A stretch of 64,000 nt of DNA from Rhynchopus sp. YZ270_cl-10 (GCA_964035575.1 OZ037882.1:930001-994000); one strand, 5' to 3'. Positions 1 through 10,184 are shown, counted from the stretch's first letter. Program-made: numbers and translations. Notes: generated by a model not told the origin, from the letters alone.

Positions 1-1444
1 TGTATTTTATTTTGTTCCTTTGTGCATTTCGCTACCTAAAAAAATTCAATAACGTTTTTTCCACCCTTTATTCGAAAAGATGTTTGTGCACAAGAGAGTG
101 CAGCCACATTCGCAACTTGCCCTGAACGACTAGCAAAGTGAAGAGGTGCCTGTCCCTAGTCTTCCTTTGCGTCGACCTGCATCAATGAGCACCTGAAGTG
201 CACCTACAGACTGTGTGGTGCACGCAGCCGTATAGTGTGGTTGTTGTTGTCTCTGTGATTCACGTCCACCTCCGGTACGTTCATCGTATTCAGTGCTCTT
301 TCTTTGCTTGGTACCCTCCCTGCAGAGAGTGTTTTTGCATTTCTAGTATTTCAAACCTTGTTTGTCTTTTTTTTTTCCAAAGTACAACGCTCTGAGGGGG
401 GTTCGATAACCCCTGCGGAGTGTCAGTGCCTGCGTCCCAGAGGGCGTTTTGCACTATCAACTTCTTGTTAACTGCATAGTTGGGTTTCTACCCCGGTACA
501 GCCGGTCATACCAAGGTGCACTGTTCACGAGAGATTTCTAGTCAACTTTTATTTTATTTTTGATAAAACAACTTGTTGTCAATTCTAAAAAGATTGGAGG
601 CAGCGCTGCAGGGCAAACAAAACGGATTGAAAAAAAACAGAAGCTTGCTTGTTTTCTTTGAGTACTCAATTAACCACAACAACCGTACTTCAGTTTAACA
701 CATTTTTTCACCTTTTTGTTTTCCCGGCTTTGAGCGCACAAACAAAAGACCCGATCTTTTTTTGTGCTGGTGTGAGATGGAATCAGAGGTCAGGTAGCAC
801 GCAAAAGTAAAAATAATATAAAACTGAAGGCTCAGGAGTGACCAAAAAAAAGCACACCGTTCCAACAAACCCTTCTTTTGTTTGATGCAAATCTTTCAAA
901 AAAAAGCGGTTTTATTTTAGTTTAGTTCTTCCCCCCCCTTCACTCACGCAATATAACACCCAGCCTGTTTTTTCCTCTTTTTTTTTTTGCTTTTTTTTTT
1001 GATATAACCCCTGCTCCCATACTCCCCCCCTACCTGATTTATACATCTTCATGTACGAGGTGACCAAGCCAGACGAAGAGGCTTGGGAATGCCCTCTCAA
1101 CACTTTTCTTCCAAGATTTGTGTGTGCACAAAGTAGTGTCAACAAAAATTAAACGATATATAAAACAGGTCTTTTACTTGAGTTTACTATAAAATCCAAA
1201 AAGAAAAAAAACCAGAAAAATTTTAGTATAAAAAAATGAAAAAAACAAAACAAAAACAAAAGGTCTAATCTTATGAAATAAGCTTGTGTAGTATCCACAC
1301 TCCGTAGTTTTTTTAGTAGTCAATAGCGGGGAAAAGAAAAAAGCGTTTCCTCCCCTCCTTTTCTTCTTTTTGTTCCTTTTGCTCTTCTCTCCTCTCAATG
1401 ATTTCTGGATTTTACATCACCGCTTCGTCTGTCGTCTTCTGTAG
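1..1444. other. Intergenic, short dispersed repeats only
   Basis: No convincing gene. The stretch is AT-rich with many A/T homopolymers. It holds a tRNA-like B-box repeat (about 381-475), a copy of the repeat family that carries a GGTACAGCCGGTCAT core and a CACGAGAG motif (about 481-545), and a GTGCACAAGAGAG motif near 84 that recurs near 25375 and 49375. Short open frames here are low-complexity. Confidence 0.6.
381..475 (+). repeat. tRNA-like dispersed repeat, copy 1
   Basis: Contains GGGGTTCGATAACCCC, which matches a tRNA T-arm and Pol III B-box (GGTTCGANNCC), followed by AGTGTCAGTGCCTGCGTCCC and GGCGTTTTGCACTATCAA. The same order of motifs recurs at 15425-15515 and, more diverged, at 49795-49905, 50130-50230 and, on the minus strand, 63866-63960. 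A tRNA-derived SINE or old tRNA pseudogenes are the likely origins. No complete cloverleaf was found. Confidence 0.5.
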
Positions 1445-1556
1445 AAATATGCTGTACAGTTTGATTCAGTGCTGATGCATCATCTCGAGCCATCTGAGGA
1501 GGTTTCCAGCCTCTTCGTGCATGAGAAGAAGACTGCTCTCGGGGAGCTGAACAAAA
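1445..1556 (+). pseudogene. Orphan exon-like fragment
   Basis: A 112-nt stretch preceded by TTCTGTAG and followed by the usual donor GTATGC. It reads as protein-like sequence containing EPSEEVSSLFVHEKK and ending TALGELNK. No matching upstream or downstream exon was found: the next 350 bases turn into the flank of the duplicated segment. It may be an exon cut off by the duplication, or a relic. The product is not recognised. Confidence 0.3.
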
Positions 1557-1618
1557 GTATGCAGAATGGAAAAAAACCTTGCCGCGTCACAACGAACGTA
1601 GGAAAAGCTTGTTGAGAA

Positions 1619-1908
1619 AAGCGGTTTGAGTTCTCTGTGTCAACTCTTTTTTGTGTGTGGACTAAATCTCTCGAGCGGCTTTGGGTTCATCTTTTGTAGA
1701 TCTTTATAATATTATAGTGTTTATATAATGGCGTATGGCTCTCTACACCCATTCAGACTAGGCGTAGGGCACTAGGTCTGCCTGGATGAGAGATACTATC
1801 CTAAACATTTTTCACACTTTCCACACCGTTTTTCACACTCATATTACCCTCTTTTGTACAGATATACACACAGAACACACACCTTCTCTGAGTGCACAAA
1901 GCGTTGCA
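1619..1908 (+). promoter_or_regulatory. Duplicated 5' flank of first MBL gene
   Basis: Upstream DNA nearly repeated at about 7733-8012. Shared blocks include GGTTTGAGTTCTCTGTGTCA, GGCGTAGGGCACTAGGTCTG and the run just before the start codon ending CAAAGCGTTGCA. The conserved TTTTGTACAG before the leader resembles a 3' splice site, so a 5'-UTR intron is possible. A TATATAATGG stretch lies near 1724 in this copy. Conservation may reflect promoter function or simply recent duplication. Confidence 0.4.
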
Positions 1909-3927
1909 ATGGCTGGGAATATGAAGACTCGGCACGTTGAGATTGCGAAGAAGGTTGTTCTCAGCGATGACGACGATGACTCCTCCTCCGCACCCCAAAT
2001 GGTCAAGGGTGGATGCAACCAAAAGAAACCAGCCCAACAAACGAAGGGTCGTGGCAAGCAGCAGGACTCCGATGACGGCTCTGAAGCATCTGAGGTGCCC
2101 CAAATGGTGAAGGGTGGACGCAAGGCACAAATGGGAACACCGCAAAAGAAAGCACCCGAACCTGAACCCAAACCAGCCTCCGAAGAAGCGGAGTCAGAGG
2201 AGGAGGAGGAGGAGGAGTCACCCAAGCCCAAGAAGCAGCAGCAAAAGGGCAAGCAGAAGGCAAAGAAAGAGTCAGAGGAGGACGAAGACGACTCGGAGGA
2301 GGACGAACCCACCCCAAAGGTAAAGAAGGAGCGAAAACGCCAGCAGGACTCTGACTCTGAAGACGAAGCGCACCAGAGAGGAGGAAACAAGAAGGAACAA
2401 AAGAAGGACCACAGCCAGCAGGACGCTGACTCCGAGTCTGGGGATGAAGCACCAATCCAGCAAGGTGGTGTAAATGCCGATGTCAACGATGGTGCTGCTG
2501 GTGAATGCAGTCAAAATGACTATTTCAACGAACACGTGGGTTCCATTGCCCCCATGCCACCGCGACGACTCCGTGCTGTTGCAGTTTGTAAAATCTGCAG
2601 GAAGCTTTCGTTAGAACACTGCAACCTTGAGAGACAGCGCGTAGTGGAAGGGGATGTGGGAAAGGGAACCGACATATCTTATTCCATTTCGTACTCCTGT
2701 CAATGCAGCGAATGTAAGAAGGATGTTAAGGGAGATGGCGTTATTGTGGTTCAACCTAGGGGAGGTGGTAGGTGTCTCTGGAAAGAAGCAACATTGAGTG
2801 AAGTTACGCCTTCTTTGGTGGAATATCGCAAGCCCATTGCAGATGTGTCGCCCGTACTGGGAGGCGGACAGTCTGTTGTTGTGAATGGAACAGATTCCGA
2901 TGGAGATGGCGAATCTTTGTTGATAGACGCGGGTATGCAAGGAGACGTCAAAGAGATATTGAATTTCGTGAAGTACGAAGACAACCTCTATATCTCTGTC
3001 AGCCACCCTGATCAGGACCACGCAGGGGGTGCATTGCCTATCTGTCAGGACTTGGACGTCCGCGATCTAATGTTTTTTCATTGGCATGCAGGCGGAAAAA
3101 CAAAACTTGCGAGAGAATTGGCCTATATGACGGATACATTGACGGAATACAAGACCGAAAAGTACCTACTCGAAGACGCATCTGATGACGTCACATTCCC
3201 TGTGTTGGGGAACATTTCAGGGTTGAGACACACAGTGATGATACCGAACAAGAAGAGACTGAGCGATGGGTGGTATACTAAGGATAGTGCAAAATGCAAC
3301 AAAGCGTCACTCTGTAATTTTCTGACGGCCTCATCTCTATCTCGATCACAGCAGCCCCCCATGCAAATTGCGATTACAGGGGACCAAACGTACAGCTTTG
3401 TCATGAGCAACCTGCCCTCAGAAATACAGGTCCACCCGGAGTCAGGAGTACCTTCCTTCGACCTCCTCTGGTTACCACATCACGGATCTATTAATAGTTT
3501 AGATGCTGCTTTGCATCCAGCGGACTTCTATGTCGTGCACGCGCAGAATGGAAAAGATAAGTTCGCTATACATCACGCTAGAGTGAACGCCTTTAATGCA
3601 GTGAAGAAGTTGAGCGGCAGTGTAACCGAACAGAAGAAGCAGCACCGCAGTTGTGTACCAACCCTCGTCTTCGTGTGCAAAAACTTTGATAAAGGTTGGG
3701 CGTATACAACGTTCGTTGACTCTATCAACATTGATGATAAAACTATGAGAGTTATCATCGTTTCAAAAACACCAACGTTCACACTTCAAAACAATGAATA
3801 CGACACTCACGTATGCCTGAAGGTTCCTGAGGAAAGCTTGGTGTACGAGAGATGTGAGGGCGACACAGAAGCACGGTGGTACGGCACCACTTTCACGCGG
3901 TATTTCCACAACAGTGCTAAAATTTAA
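1909..3927 (+). CDS. ComEC-type metallo-beta-lactamase-fold protein, copy 1
   Basis: A single-exon gene of 672 aa. The start is placed at 1909, not at the upstream in-frame ATG at 1786, because CAAAGCGTTGCAATG is conserved with the paralogue at 8013. Residues 1-200 are a charged, repetitive tail rich in Asp, Glu, Ser and Lys, with PQMVKGG twice. Around 225-275 a cysteine cluster (CKIC, later CQCSEC) could bind zinc. The hydrolase domain spans about 320-620: LLIDAG, the metal motif HPDQDH (His366), ITGDQT, LPHHGS near 522, and IHHARVNAF. The HxDxDH plus PHHGS pattern is that of the ComEC/Rec2-associated branch of the MBL superfamily, which usually cleaves phosphodiesters. The membrane channel of ComEC is absent, and so is any signal peptide. 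Substrate unknown. The family call is firm, the role is not. Confidence 0.8.
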   Translation: MAGNMKTRHVEIAKKVVLSDDDDDSSSAPQMVKGGCNQKKPAQQTKGRGKQQDSDDGSEASEVPQMVKGGRKAQMGTPQKKAPEPEPKPASEEAESEEEEEEESPKPKKQQQKGKQKAKKESEEDEDDSEEDEPTPKVKKERKRQQDSDSEDEAHQRGGNKKEQKKDHSQQDADSESGDEAPIQQGGVNADVNDGAAGECSQNDYFNEHVGSIAPMPPRRLRAVAVCKICRKLSLEHCNLERQRVVEGDVGKGTDISYSISYSCQCSECKKDVKGDGVIVVQPRGGGRCLWKEATLSEVTPSLVEYRKPIADVSPVLGGGQSVVVNGTDSDGDGESLLIDAGMQGDVKEILNFVKYEDNLYISVSHPDQDHAGGALPICQDLDVRDLMFFHWHAGGKTKLARELAYMTDTLTEYKTEKYLLEDASDDVTFPVLGNISGLRHTVMIPNKKRLSDGWYTKDSAKCNKASLCNFLTASSLSRSQQPPMQIAITGDQTYSFVMSNLPSEIQVHPESGVPSFDLLWLPHHGSINSLDAALHPADFYVVHAQNGKDKFAIHHARVNAFNAVKKLSGSVTEQKKQHRSCVPTLVFVCKNFDKGWAYTTFVDSINIDDKTMRVIIVSKTPTFTLQNNEYDTHVCLKVPEESLVYERCEGDTEARWYGTTFTRYFHNSAKI

Positions 3928-4260
3928 CGCGTTGCACCAGTGTCTGCACCCTCCTTGAGTTTTGTTTGTTGAGAGGACAAACTATTGGGGGGAAATGATT
4001 GGAAACTTTAGAGGATTTCTTTTGTCTAACCACTAAGCAAAAAAGGAGGGGCGTGGCGGGCTTTTTGTGTCTTGCCTCTTTACCTACCCTATTTCTATTT
4101 TTATGTTGTTTTAGTTCTGGTTTTGTTGGTGCAGAGTTGTGTTTTTTTGGCACATTTTTGTTCTTATTTTGTTCGAACCCAGTTCGTTACCCATACTTTT
4201 TCGTTGCCTGTTTCCTCCCTAACCTACACAATGGGGGGAAAAGCGATAAATGAACAATGT
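3928..4260 (+). repeat. 3' flank of duplicated segment, copy 1
   Basis: Begins GCGTTGCACCAGTGTCTGCA and contains GACAAACTATTGGGGGGAA, CTAACCAC and, near its end, CCCTAACCTACA. The same order of blocks follows the second MBL gene at 9879-10184. A third copy without a gene lies at 4398-4637. This copy has no insertion at its CCTACA end, so it serves as an empty site for the small element at 10185. Confidence 0.7.
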
Positions 4261-4397
4261 GTGTGGGCACTGGGTTTGTCAAGGACATTTTCACTGAATT
4301 GAATTTCTGCTTTTGAAAAGAAAAAAAAAAAGTAATGGAGTACAAACTCTTCGGGTGTATACACCGGTTTAGTCGGACACTTTTCAAGAAGTTTACC

Positions 4398-4637
4398 AAA
4401 GACAAACTATTGGGGGGAAAATGATCGGAAACTTTAGAGTATTTCTTTTATCTAACCACCGGTTATCTAACCACCAGAAAAAAAAAAAGGGGGGGCTTTT
4501 TGTGTTCACCTATTTTATTTTGAGTTGAGTTGTTTGGCACATTTTTGCATCAGCGTCACATTTTGTTCGAATTCAAAAGTGGGAACCAGTTCGTTACCCA
4601 TACTCGTTGCCTTTTTCCTCTCCCCTAACCTACATAA
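4398..4637 (+). repeat. Extra, gene-less copy of the MBL 3' flank
   Basis: Repeats GACAAACTATTGGGGGG, CTTTAGAGTATTTCTTTTAT, CTAACCACC, TTTTTGCATCA, AGTCGTTACCCATACT-like and CCCTAACCTACAT blocks of 3976-4230, about 410 bases downstream of them. It has no MBL coding sequence, so either only the flank was duplicated or a former copy was lost. It lies immediately upstream of the IQ-motif gene and may now supply its 5' region. Confidence 0.65.
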
Positions 4638-4780
4638 GAAAGGCAAAAAAAAAAACGACAAATCCGAAAGTTCCCCTCCTTTATTATGTTTTCTCTTTTT
4701 GCTATTCTCTTCACTATTTCTGTATTTCTGTATTTCACATCACAACGAACAGTACACATCCACCCACACCTCGACAAACA

Positions 4781-6942
4781 ATGGAGCCACACAGCAACGC
4801 AGATGTTGAGGGAGAAGAAGGCCACGCTCGAGAGTCTATTCTGTACGAACAAGCTATAGAGGTACGTTTGTTTGTGTTTATTTCTCCGATACTGTCGCCA
4901 ATCACCAGGGCAATTGAACAATCAACGAAACCACTCTTTTTCCTTTTCCCCCAATTTTTTTTACCACTTTTTGTTAAAATTCCCACACAACAACACAGTT
5001 TGAATCCTCCACAGCAGTGCTCGCACAGCCCTATGCTGCAGCAGACCTGCAGCGCATGTGGCGAGGGACACGTGCACGCATCATGCTTATACGGTATGCA
5101 GCCTCACCCCTCACCCTCACCCCTCGCCCACCCTCCTCTTTTGATCGACTGCGATGCGTTGAGAGCAAAGGAGCATCGCCAAAAAAAAGAGTGCCAACGT
5201 CGTGTGAGAGTGACGACCTGCTGTGAGGCTTTAACGTACGACTGCGAATATTAACATTTGTTAACCTCAACGGAAAAAGCACAAAAAGCAGCATCCGAAA
5301 CTCTCTAATCACTCAAAAAACTTTACTTTCATATCTCCCCCTCCTCCTCCCCCTCCCCCCCTACAGAACCCGCGACGCTGCAAAACGCCACCACACCGGA
5401 CCACCTATCGTCTGCGCAGACGGCATGACCGTCCCTTTTGCTTGCGTCACATTTCTTCTGAAGCTGCGTTTGCATATTCTACGGTGCTCCCGCAGGAGGC
5501 ACTCTGCTGCAGTACGCATCCAGGCCTTTATCAAAGCACACTTTGCGAGGATTTATGCACAAAGCAGGCTGCGACAACGTCGCCGGACCTCCGCTGCGAT
5601 TCGCATTCAAGCATGGCAGCGTGCACGCCAACGCCGTTCCCGCCCTACCACACTAACACGACACCGTGCCCCTATCATAATCCAACGTTGGTGGCGCAGG
5701 GTTGCCACCCACCGCGCATTCTCCAACATCATGACCCACCTCGACACCGCTTCACTCCACGCAATCAAAATCCAATCAGCTTGGAGAGGGCATTTTTTTC
5801 GAACCGCAGTTTGGGGCAAATTGGTCGCAGTCTTAGAGCATCGGAGGCACCACGCTGAGGAAAGAGAAATGCGAAAAGTCATGCACGCCCTGCTTGAAGA
5901 ACGGATGCGACCGTTTCTTCGACCAAAATATGAAATGTTTGGCGTATCCGAAGGGCATCTCACGTTAACCTCTGATACCACCGGGGATGGGCCGCACCCT
6001 CATGACGTCGCTCTTTCGAGGAGTTGGTGGAATCAACGGAGACTACACAACCTTGCTTCTCCATCCTCTTCTATCGCGAATTCCGACCACACCCCGCCTG
6101 CAGTAGACATAACACATTTAATTGCAAATGAATACGCAAAAGCACTGCATCGCCAACCTGAAGTCCCTCCGATTTCTCACCCTACTCCGGTCGGGGGATG
6201 GAGTCTCCCGGTTGAACAATCATTATATGCAGCGCATCGTGCCGCTGTTGATGAAACCAGAACTCCAGCGGATTGCACCAAGGCGGAATTATGGAGACAT
6301 ACCCTCAGGGGATATGAGAAACAGACCCTCAAACCGCTGCGGAGAAGGGACCGTGGAGGGGTCGAAGCTACCCCAAGACGTGGCAACCAGGGTGGAGGAA
6401 AGGCGATAATTGATACCGCCGCGTTATTAGGTAGCGCCGACGATTTGGATGATTCTGCAAGCGTGAGCAGCTCTGTTTTGGAAGGGATTTTTGGAGGGAG
6501 AAGGGCTCAGGGGTCGCCTTTACAGCTTCCGGTAGCGTATTCGCAAGGAGCGAGGGTGGTGGTGAAGGGGAAGAAAAAGCGGGTAGTGAAAGAGGTGGAG
6601 AGAACGGAAGGGGTGAGTGTAGGGAGTGTGCTGGAGAGTGTGCGGGGTGGTGGTGGTCGAGCAGGGCATGGGGGCCGTGGAGAGGTGCCTGCCGAAGGGG
6701 CACGGTACGTAGAGCTGCGGGCAACAGAGTGGGGTGCGGTGCTGCTTGACAGCCGGCCCCCGCCGTCACTATGTGGTGCCACACCCATCTGTAGTATGGT
6801 GAGAAAGACTGCCCCAGGGACGCACCGTGATGCACGACCACGTGAACCGCATCGGAGACTTCATGAGCTTCCCATACGTAACGTCCGAGATCGTGCCGCC
6901 ACAGTCGCACTCCCGCCTGAAAAGCCGGTGTGGACGGTCTGA
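4781..6942 (+). CDS. IQ-motif (calmodulin-binding-like) protein
   Basis: Three exons: 4781-4861, 4999-5093 and 5367-6942, giving 583 aa. Donors are GTACGT and GTATGC, acceptors ACAG. At least five IQ-like motifs sit in the N-terminal third: LQRMWRGTRAR, VRIQAFIKAHFAR, IRIQAWQRARQRR, IIIQRWWRRVATHR and IKIQSAWRGHFFR. IQ motifs bind calmodulin or EF-hand light chains, often in cytoskeletal or flagellar proteins. The remainder (about residues 220-583) is charged and low in recognisable domains. The 3' end is uncertain. From about 6710 another frame looks more protein-like (VMHDHVNRIGDFMSFPYV). An intron 6709-6817 (GTAGAG...CCCCAG) would join it in phase and end at TAG 6979. Confidence 0.65.
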
Positions 6943-6979
6943 TCATAAGAGCGTTAATGCAAAACGAAATGGATTGTAG

Positions 6980-7428
6980 GACTATGGTTGGGGGGGTCCA
7001 GGTGCATGGGTTATGTATTAAGGTGCTGTCAACGAGAGAGCTTTTTGTCCCCATGTGGGGAAACAGCCTGGTCTAGTATTGTGGAAAACTTCAGAAAATT
7101 GTTGTGTGAGGGTGGTTGTCTTAGTAAGGTTTATTCTTCGTTTTTTTTGTTATGTATTTTGTTTCATTTCTGGATATACACTAGGCCGTTGTCGTGTTAA
7201 CACATGATATGCTGGTTTTTTTTTTGTTCTGTTGTTGTATTTTTCTGTTTTTTTTCTCTTTTCTTCTTCCTTTTTTTTTGTACGGTTCCTCTAAAAACCT
7301 TTGTCATAAGTTTTTTGACCCGCGGTTGTTGCCAGCGAAAAAAAGAGGGGGATAATTTTATTTTCTTCAATCCAAGCGTAGCAAAGGAGAAGTAGTTCCT
7401 CCGAGACTTTTACCTTTTTTAACTTACC
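6980..7428. other. Intergenic, T-rich
   Basis: No gene seen. Dominated by T homopolymers, with CTTTTGTATTT-like scraps of dispersed repeats. The open frames at 7204-7395 and on the minus strand are low-complexity. Confidence 0.5.
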
Positions 7429-7692
7429 CAGCAGAGCACGCTGCAAGTGGTTGTGGTGTTCAAGGACACACTCGGGGGCAGGCAATAATGAGGCGGTTGC
7501 AGAAGGCGCTTTATGATCTTCATTCCGACTTTCAGAAGACAAATGCGCAGCTAGAGATGCGAGAACGAGAGGCTAGTGCAGGAGATCACAAAGACCGCTG
7601 CAGACTGCAACGTGGTGAAGCGGGGCTTGTCTGCGTGGGACATGCCGCTCTTCCTGCGCTGCCTCGGCCAAACTCTGTTATGCAAAACGTGA
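7429..7692 (+). pseudogene. Coding-like fragment upstream of second MBL gene
   Basis: Two pieces look coding. Around 7429-7487, after TTACCCAG, the frame contains QSTLQVVVVFKDTLGGRQ and stops. At 7582-7692, after AGTGCAG, a 36-codon frame contains NVVKRGLSAWDMPLFLRC and ends with TGA. They look like terminal exons of host genes, but no complete gene can be built around them. Like the fragment at 1445, this lies just outside the duplicated MBL segment, so the fragments may mark the edges of the rearrangement. Product not recognised. Confidence 0.3.
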
Positions 7693-7732
7693 CCATGCCA
7701 TTTACATATCTCTACATTCTTCTTCTATCTGG

Positions 7733-8012
7733 TTTGAGTTCTCTGTGTCAACTCTTTTTTGTGTGTGGATGACTAAAGCTCTCGAGCGGCTTTGGGTTCA
7801 TCTTTTGTAGATCTTTATATTGTTGATGGTGTATGCTCGCCACACCCCTTCAGACCCGTGTATGAGGCGTAGGGCACTAGGTCTGCCTGAATGAGAGATA
7901 CTACCTAAACATTTTTTACACTTTTCACACCATTTTTCACACTCTTATTACCCTCTTTTGTACAGAAAAACACACAGTACACACACCTTCTCTGAGTGCA
8001 CAAAGCGTTGCA
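7733..8012 (+). promoter_or_regulatory. Duplicated 5' flank of second MBL gene
   Basis: Near copy of 1619-1908 starting at GGTTTGAGTTCTCTGTGTCA. Small indels separate the copies (for example GTGTATGAGGCGTAGGG here). TTTTGTACAG and the leader ending CAAAGCGTTGCA are retained before the ATG at 8013, which supports both start sites. Confidence 0.45.
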
Positions 8013-9875
8013 ATGCCTAGGGAGAAGAAGAAGACGCAGCACGTTGAGATTGAGAAACCAGCCCAACAAAAGAAGGGTCGTGGCAGGCAGCAGGACTCCG
8101 ACGACGACTCTGAAGCATCTGAGGTGCCCCAAATGGTGAAGGGTGGACGCGAGGCACAAAAGGGACAACCACAAAAGAAAGCATCCAAAGCTGAACCCGA
8201 ACCAGCCTCCGAAGAGGACGAAGAAGTGGAAGAGTCAGAGGAGGAGGAGGAGGTGCCACCCAAGCCCAAGAAGCAGCAGCAAAAGGGCAAGCAGAAGGCA
8301 AAGGAAGAGTCAGAGGAGGACGAACCCACCCCAAAGGCGAAGAAGGGAGGCCAGCAGCAGCCTACAAAGAAGGAGCGAAAACGCCAGCAGGACTCCGACT
8401 CTGAAGACGAAGCGCCCCAGAGAGGAGGAAACAAGAAGGAACAAAAGAAGGACCACAACCAGCAGGACGCTGACTCCGAGTCTGGGGACAAAGCACCAAT
8501 CCAGCAAGGTGGTGTAAATGCCGATGCCAACGGTGGTGATGCTGGTGAATGCAGTGAAGATGACTATTTCAACAAACACTTGTATTATGCTGCCCGCAGG
8601 CCACCACGACGTCTCCGTGCAGTTGCAATTTGTGAAAACTGCAGGGAGCTTTCGAAAGTACACTGCAACTTTGCTGATGTGAGAAAGGGAACTGACATAC
8701 CCATTTCGTATTCCAGTCAATGCAGCGAATGTAAGAAGGATGTTAAGGGAGATGGCGTTATTGAGGTTAAACTTCTGAATGATGGTTGTTGTTTTTTCTG
8801 GAAATCAACATTGAGTGGAGTTACGCCTTCTTTGGTGGAACATCGCGAGCCCATTGCAGATGCGTCGCCCGTTAGGGGAAGCGGACAGTCTGTTGTTGTG
8901 AATGGAACAGATTCCGATGGCGAATCTTGGTTGATAGACACAGGTTACAAAAAAGACGTCGACAACATTGTGAAGGCTGTGAAGTACGAGGACTGCCTCT
9001 ATATCTCTGTCAGCCATCGCGACCAGGACCACGCAGCGGGTGCAATTAAGATCAAAAAGGAGTTATCGTCCGTCAACGTCCACGATCTGATGTTTTTTCA
9101 TTCTGCAGACGGACGAACAGAAACTGCAAAAGCCCTGGCCGGATTGACGGGATCCCAATATCTAATCGAACGCGCTTCTCCAAACGTCACGCTCCGTGAT
9201 AAGGGGAACATTTCAGGGTTGAGACACAGGGTGCTGATACCGAACATGCAGAGACTGAGAGCTGGGTGGGATACTATTGATAGTGAGAAATGCAACAAAG
9301 CGTCACTCTGTAATATACTGACGGCCTCGTCTCGCTCACAGCAGCCCGACATTCAAATTGCGATCACAGGGGACCAAACGTACAGCTTTTTCAGGGACAA
9401 CCTGCCCGAAGGATTACGTTCCTTCGACCTCCTCTGGTTACCACATCACGCATCTATCGCGAGTTTAGATGCTGCTTTGCATCCAGCGGACTTCTACGTC
9501 GTGCACGCGCAGAATGGAAAAGATCAGGACAACATAAAAAACAGTAGAGTGAACGCCTTTGAAGCAGTGAAGGAGTTGAGCGGCAGTGTAACCGAAGAGA
9601 AGAAGCAGCACCGCAGTTGTGTAACAACCCTCGTCTACGTGTGCAAAAATTTTGACTATGTGGATTTTGAAGCCTCCGTCAACATCGAGAATAAAACTAT
9701 GAGAGTTGTCATCGTTTCAGACACACCAAAGTTCATACTTCGAAACAGTGAATACGACACTCACGTATGCCTGAAGGTTCCTAGGTTCAGCTTGGTGTAT
9801 GAGAGGAGTGGCAAGAAGGCAGAGTGGTACGTCACTGAACACGGCACTCACTATTATCACAACAGTCCCCTTTGA
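8013..9875 (+). CDS. ComEC-type metallo-beta-lactamase-fold protein, copy 2
   Basis: A single exon of 620 aa, a paralogue of the protein at 1909 and alignable along its length. The acidic/basic N-terminal tail has only one PQMVKGG unit and different Glu-rich blocks. The cysteine cluster is kept (CENC, CSEC). The domain shows WLIDTG, HRDQDH (His335), ITGDQT, LPHHAS near 475 and a C-terminal region that has lost the His pair of copy 1 (IKNSRVNAF instead of IHHARVNAF). The core metal ligands of HxDxDH, the Asp of GDQT and the HH of PHH remain, so it may still bind metal. The altered residues (P to R, G to A, HH to NS) lie beside the active site and suggest a different substrate or reduced activity. 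No intron, signal peptide or membrane segment. Confidence 0.8.
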   Translation: MPREKKKTQHVEIEKPAQQKKGRGRQQDSDDDSEASEVPQMVKGGREAQKGQPQKKASKAEPEPASEEDEEVEESEEEEEVPPKPKKQQQKGKQKAKEESEEDEPTPKAKKGGQQQPTKKERKRQQDSDSEDEAPQRGGNKKEQKKDHNQQDADSESGDKAPIQQGGVNADANGGDAGECSEDDYFNKHLYYAARRPPRRLRAVAICENCRELSKVHCNFADVRKGTDIPISYSSQCSECKKDVKGDGVIEVKLLNDGCCFFWKSTLSGVTPSLVEHREPIADASPVRGSGQSVVVNGTDSDGESWLIDTGYKKDVDNIVKAVKYEDCLYISVSHRDQDHAAGAIKIKKELSSVNVHDLMFFHSADGRTETAKALAGLTGSQYLIERASPNVTLRDKGNISGLRHRVLIPNMQRLRAGWDTIDSEKCNKASLCNILTASSRSQQPDIQIAITGDQTYSFFRDNLPEGLRSFDLLWLPHHASIASLDAALHPADFYVVHAQNGKDQDNIKNSRVNAFEAVKELSGSVTEEKKQHRSCVTTLVYVCKNFDYVDFEASVNIENKTMRVVIVSDTPKFILRNSEYDTHVCLKVPRFSLVYERSGKKAEWYVTEHGTHYYHNSPL

Positions 9876-9878
9876 AAA

Positions 9879-10184
9879 TTAACGGGTTGCACCAGTGCCC
9901 TGCACCTCCTTGAGTATTATTGTTTTATAGGACAAACTATTGGGGGGGAATGGTTTGAAACTTCAGAGGATTTCTCTTATCTAACCACCAGGGGGCGTGG
10001 CGGGCTTTTTATGTCTTGCCTACTTACCTATTTTATTTTAATGTTGCTGTGGTTCTGGTTTGTGGTGCAGAGTTGTGCTTTTTAGCACATTTTTGCATCA
10101 TAGTCACATTTTGTTCGTAATTCAAGAGTGGTAGCCAGTTTGTTACTTTCTTTCGTTGTCTTTTTCCTCTTCCCTAACCTACAT
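9879..10184 (+). repeat. 3' flank of duplicated segment, copy 2
   Basis: Matches 3928-4230: GGGTTGCACCAGTG, GACAAACTATTGGGGGGGAA, CTAACCACCAGG and CCCTAACCTACAT. Homology to the first copy resumes beyond the insertion at 10185-10303, with GGGGGAAAACGACAAATGAA and AATTGGATTTTTGCTTTTGA. Confidence 0.7.

Noticed and set aside
1839-2486. Long minus-strand frames under the MBL genes (also 7937-8530)
   Set aside because: Ser/Phe/Pro-rich shadows of the acidic GAG/GAC codons on the plus strand.
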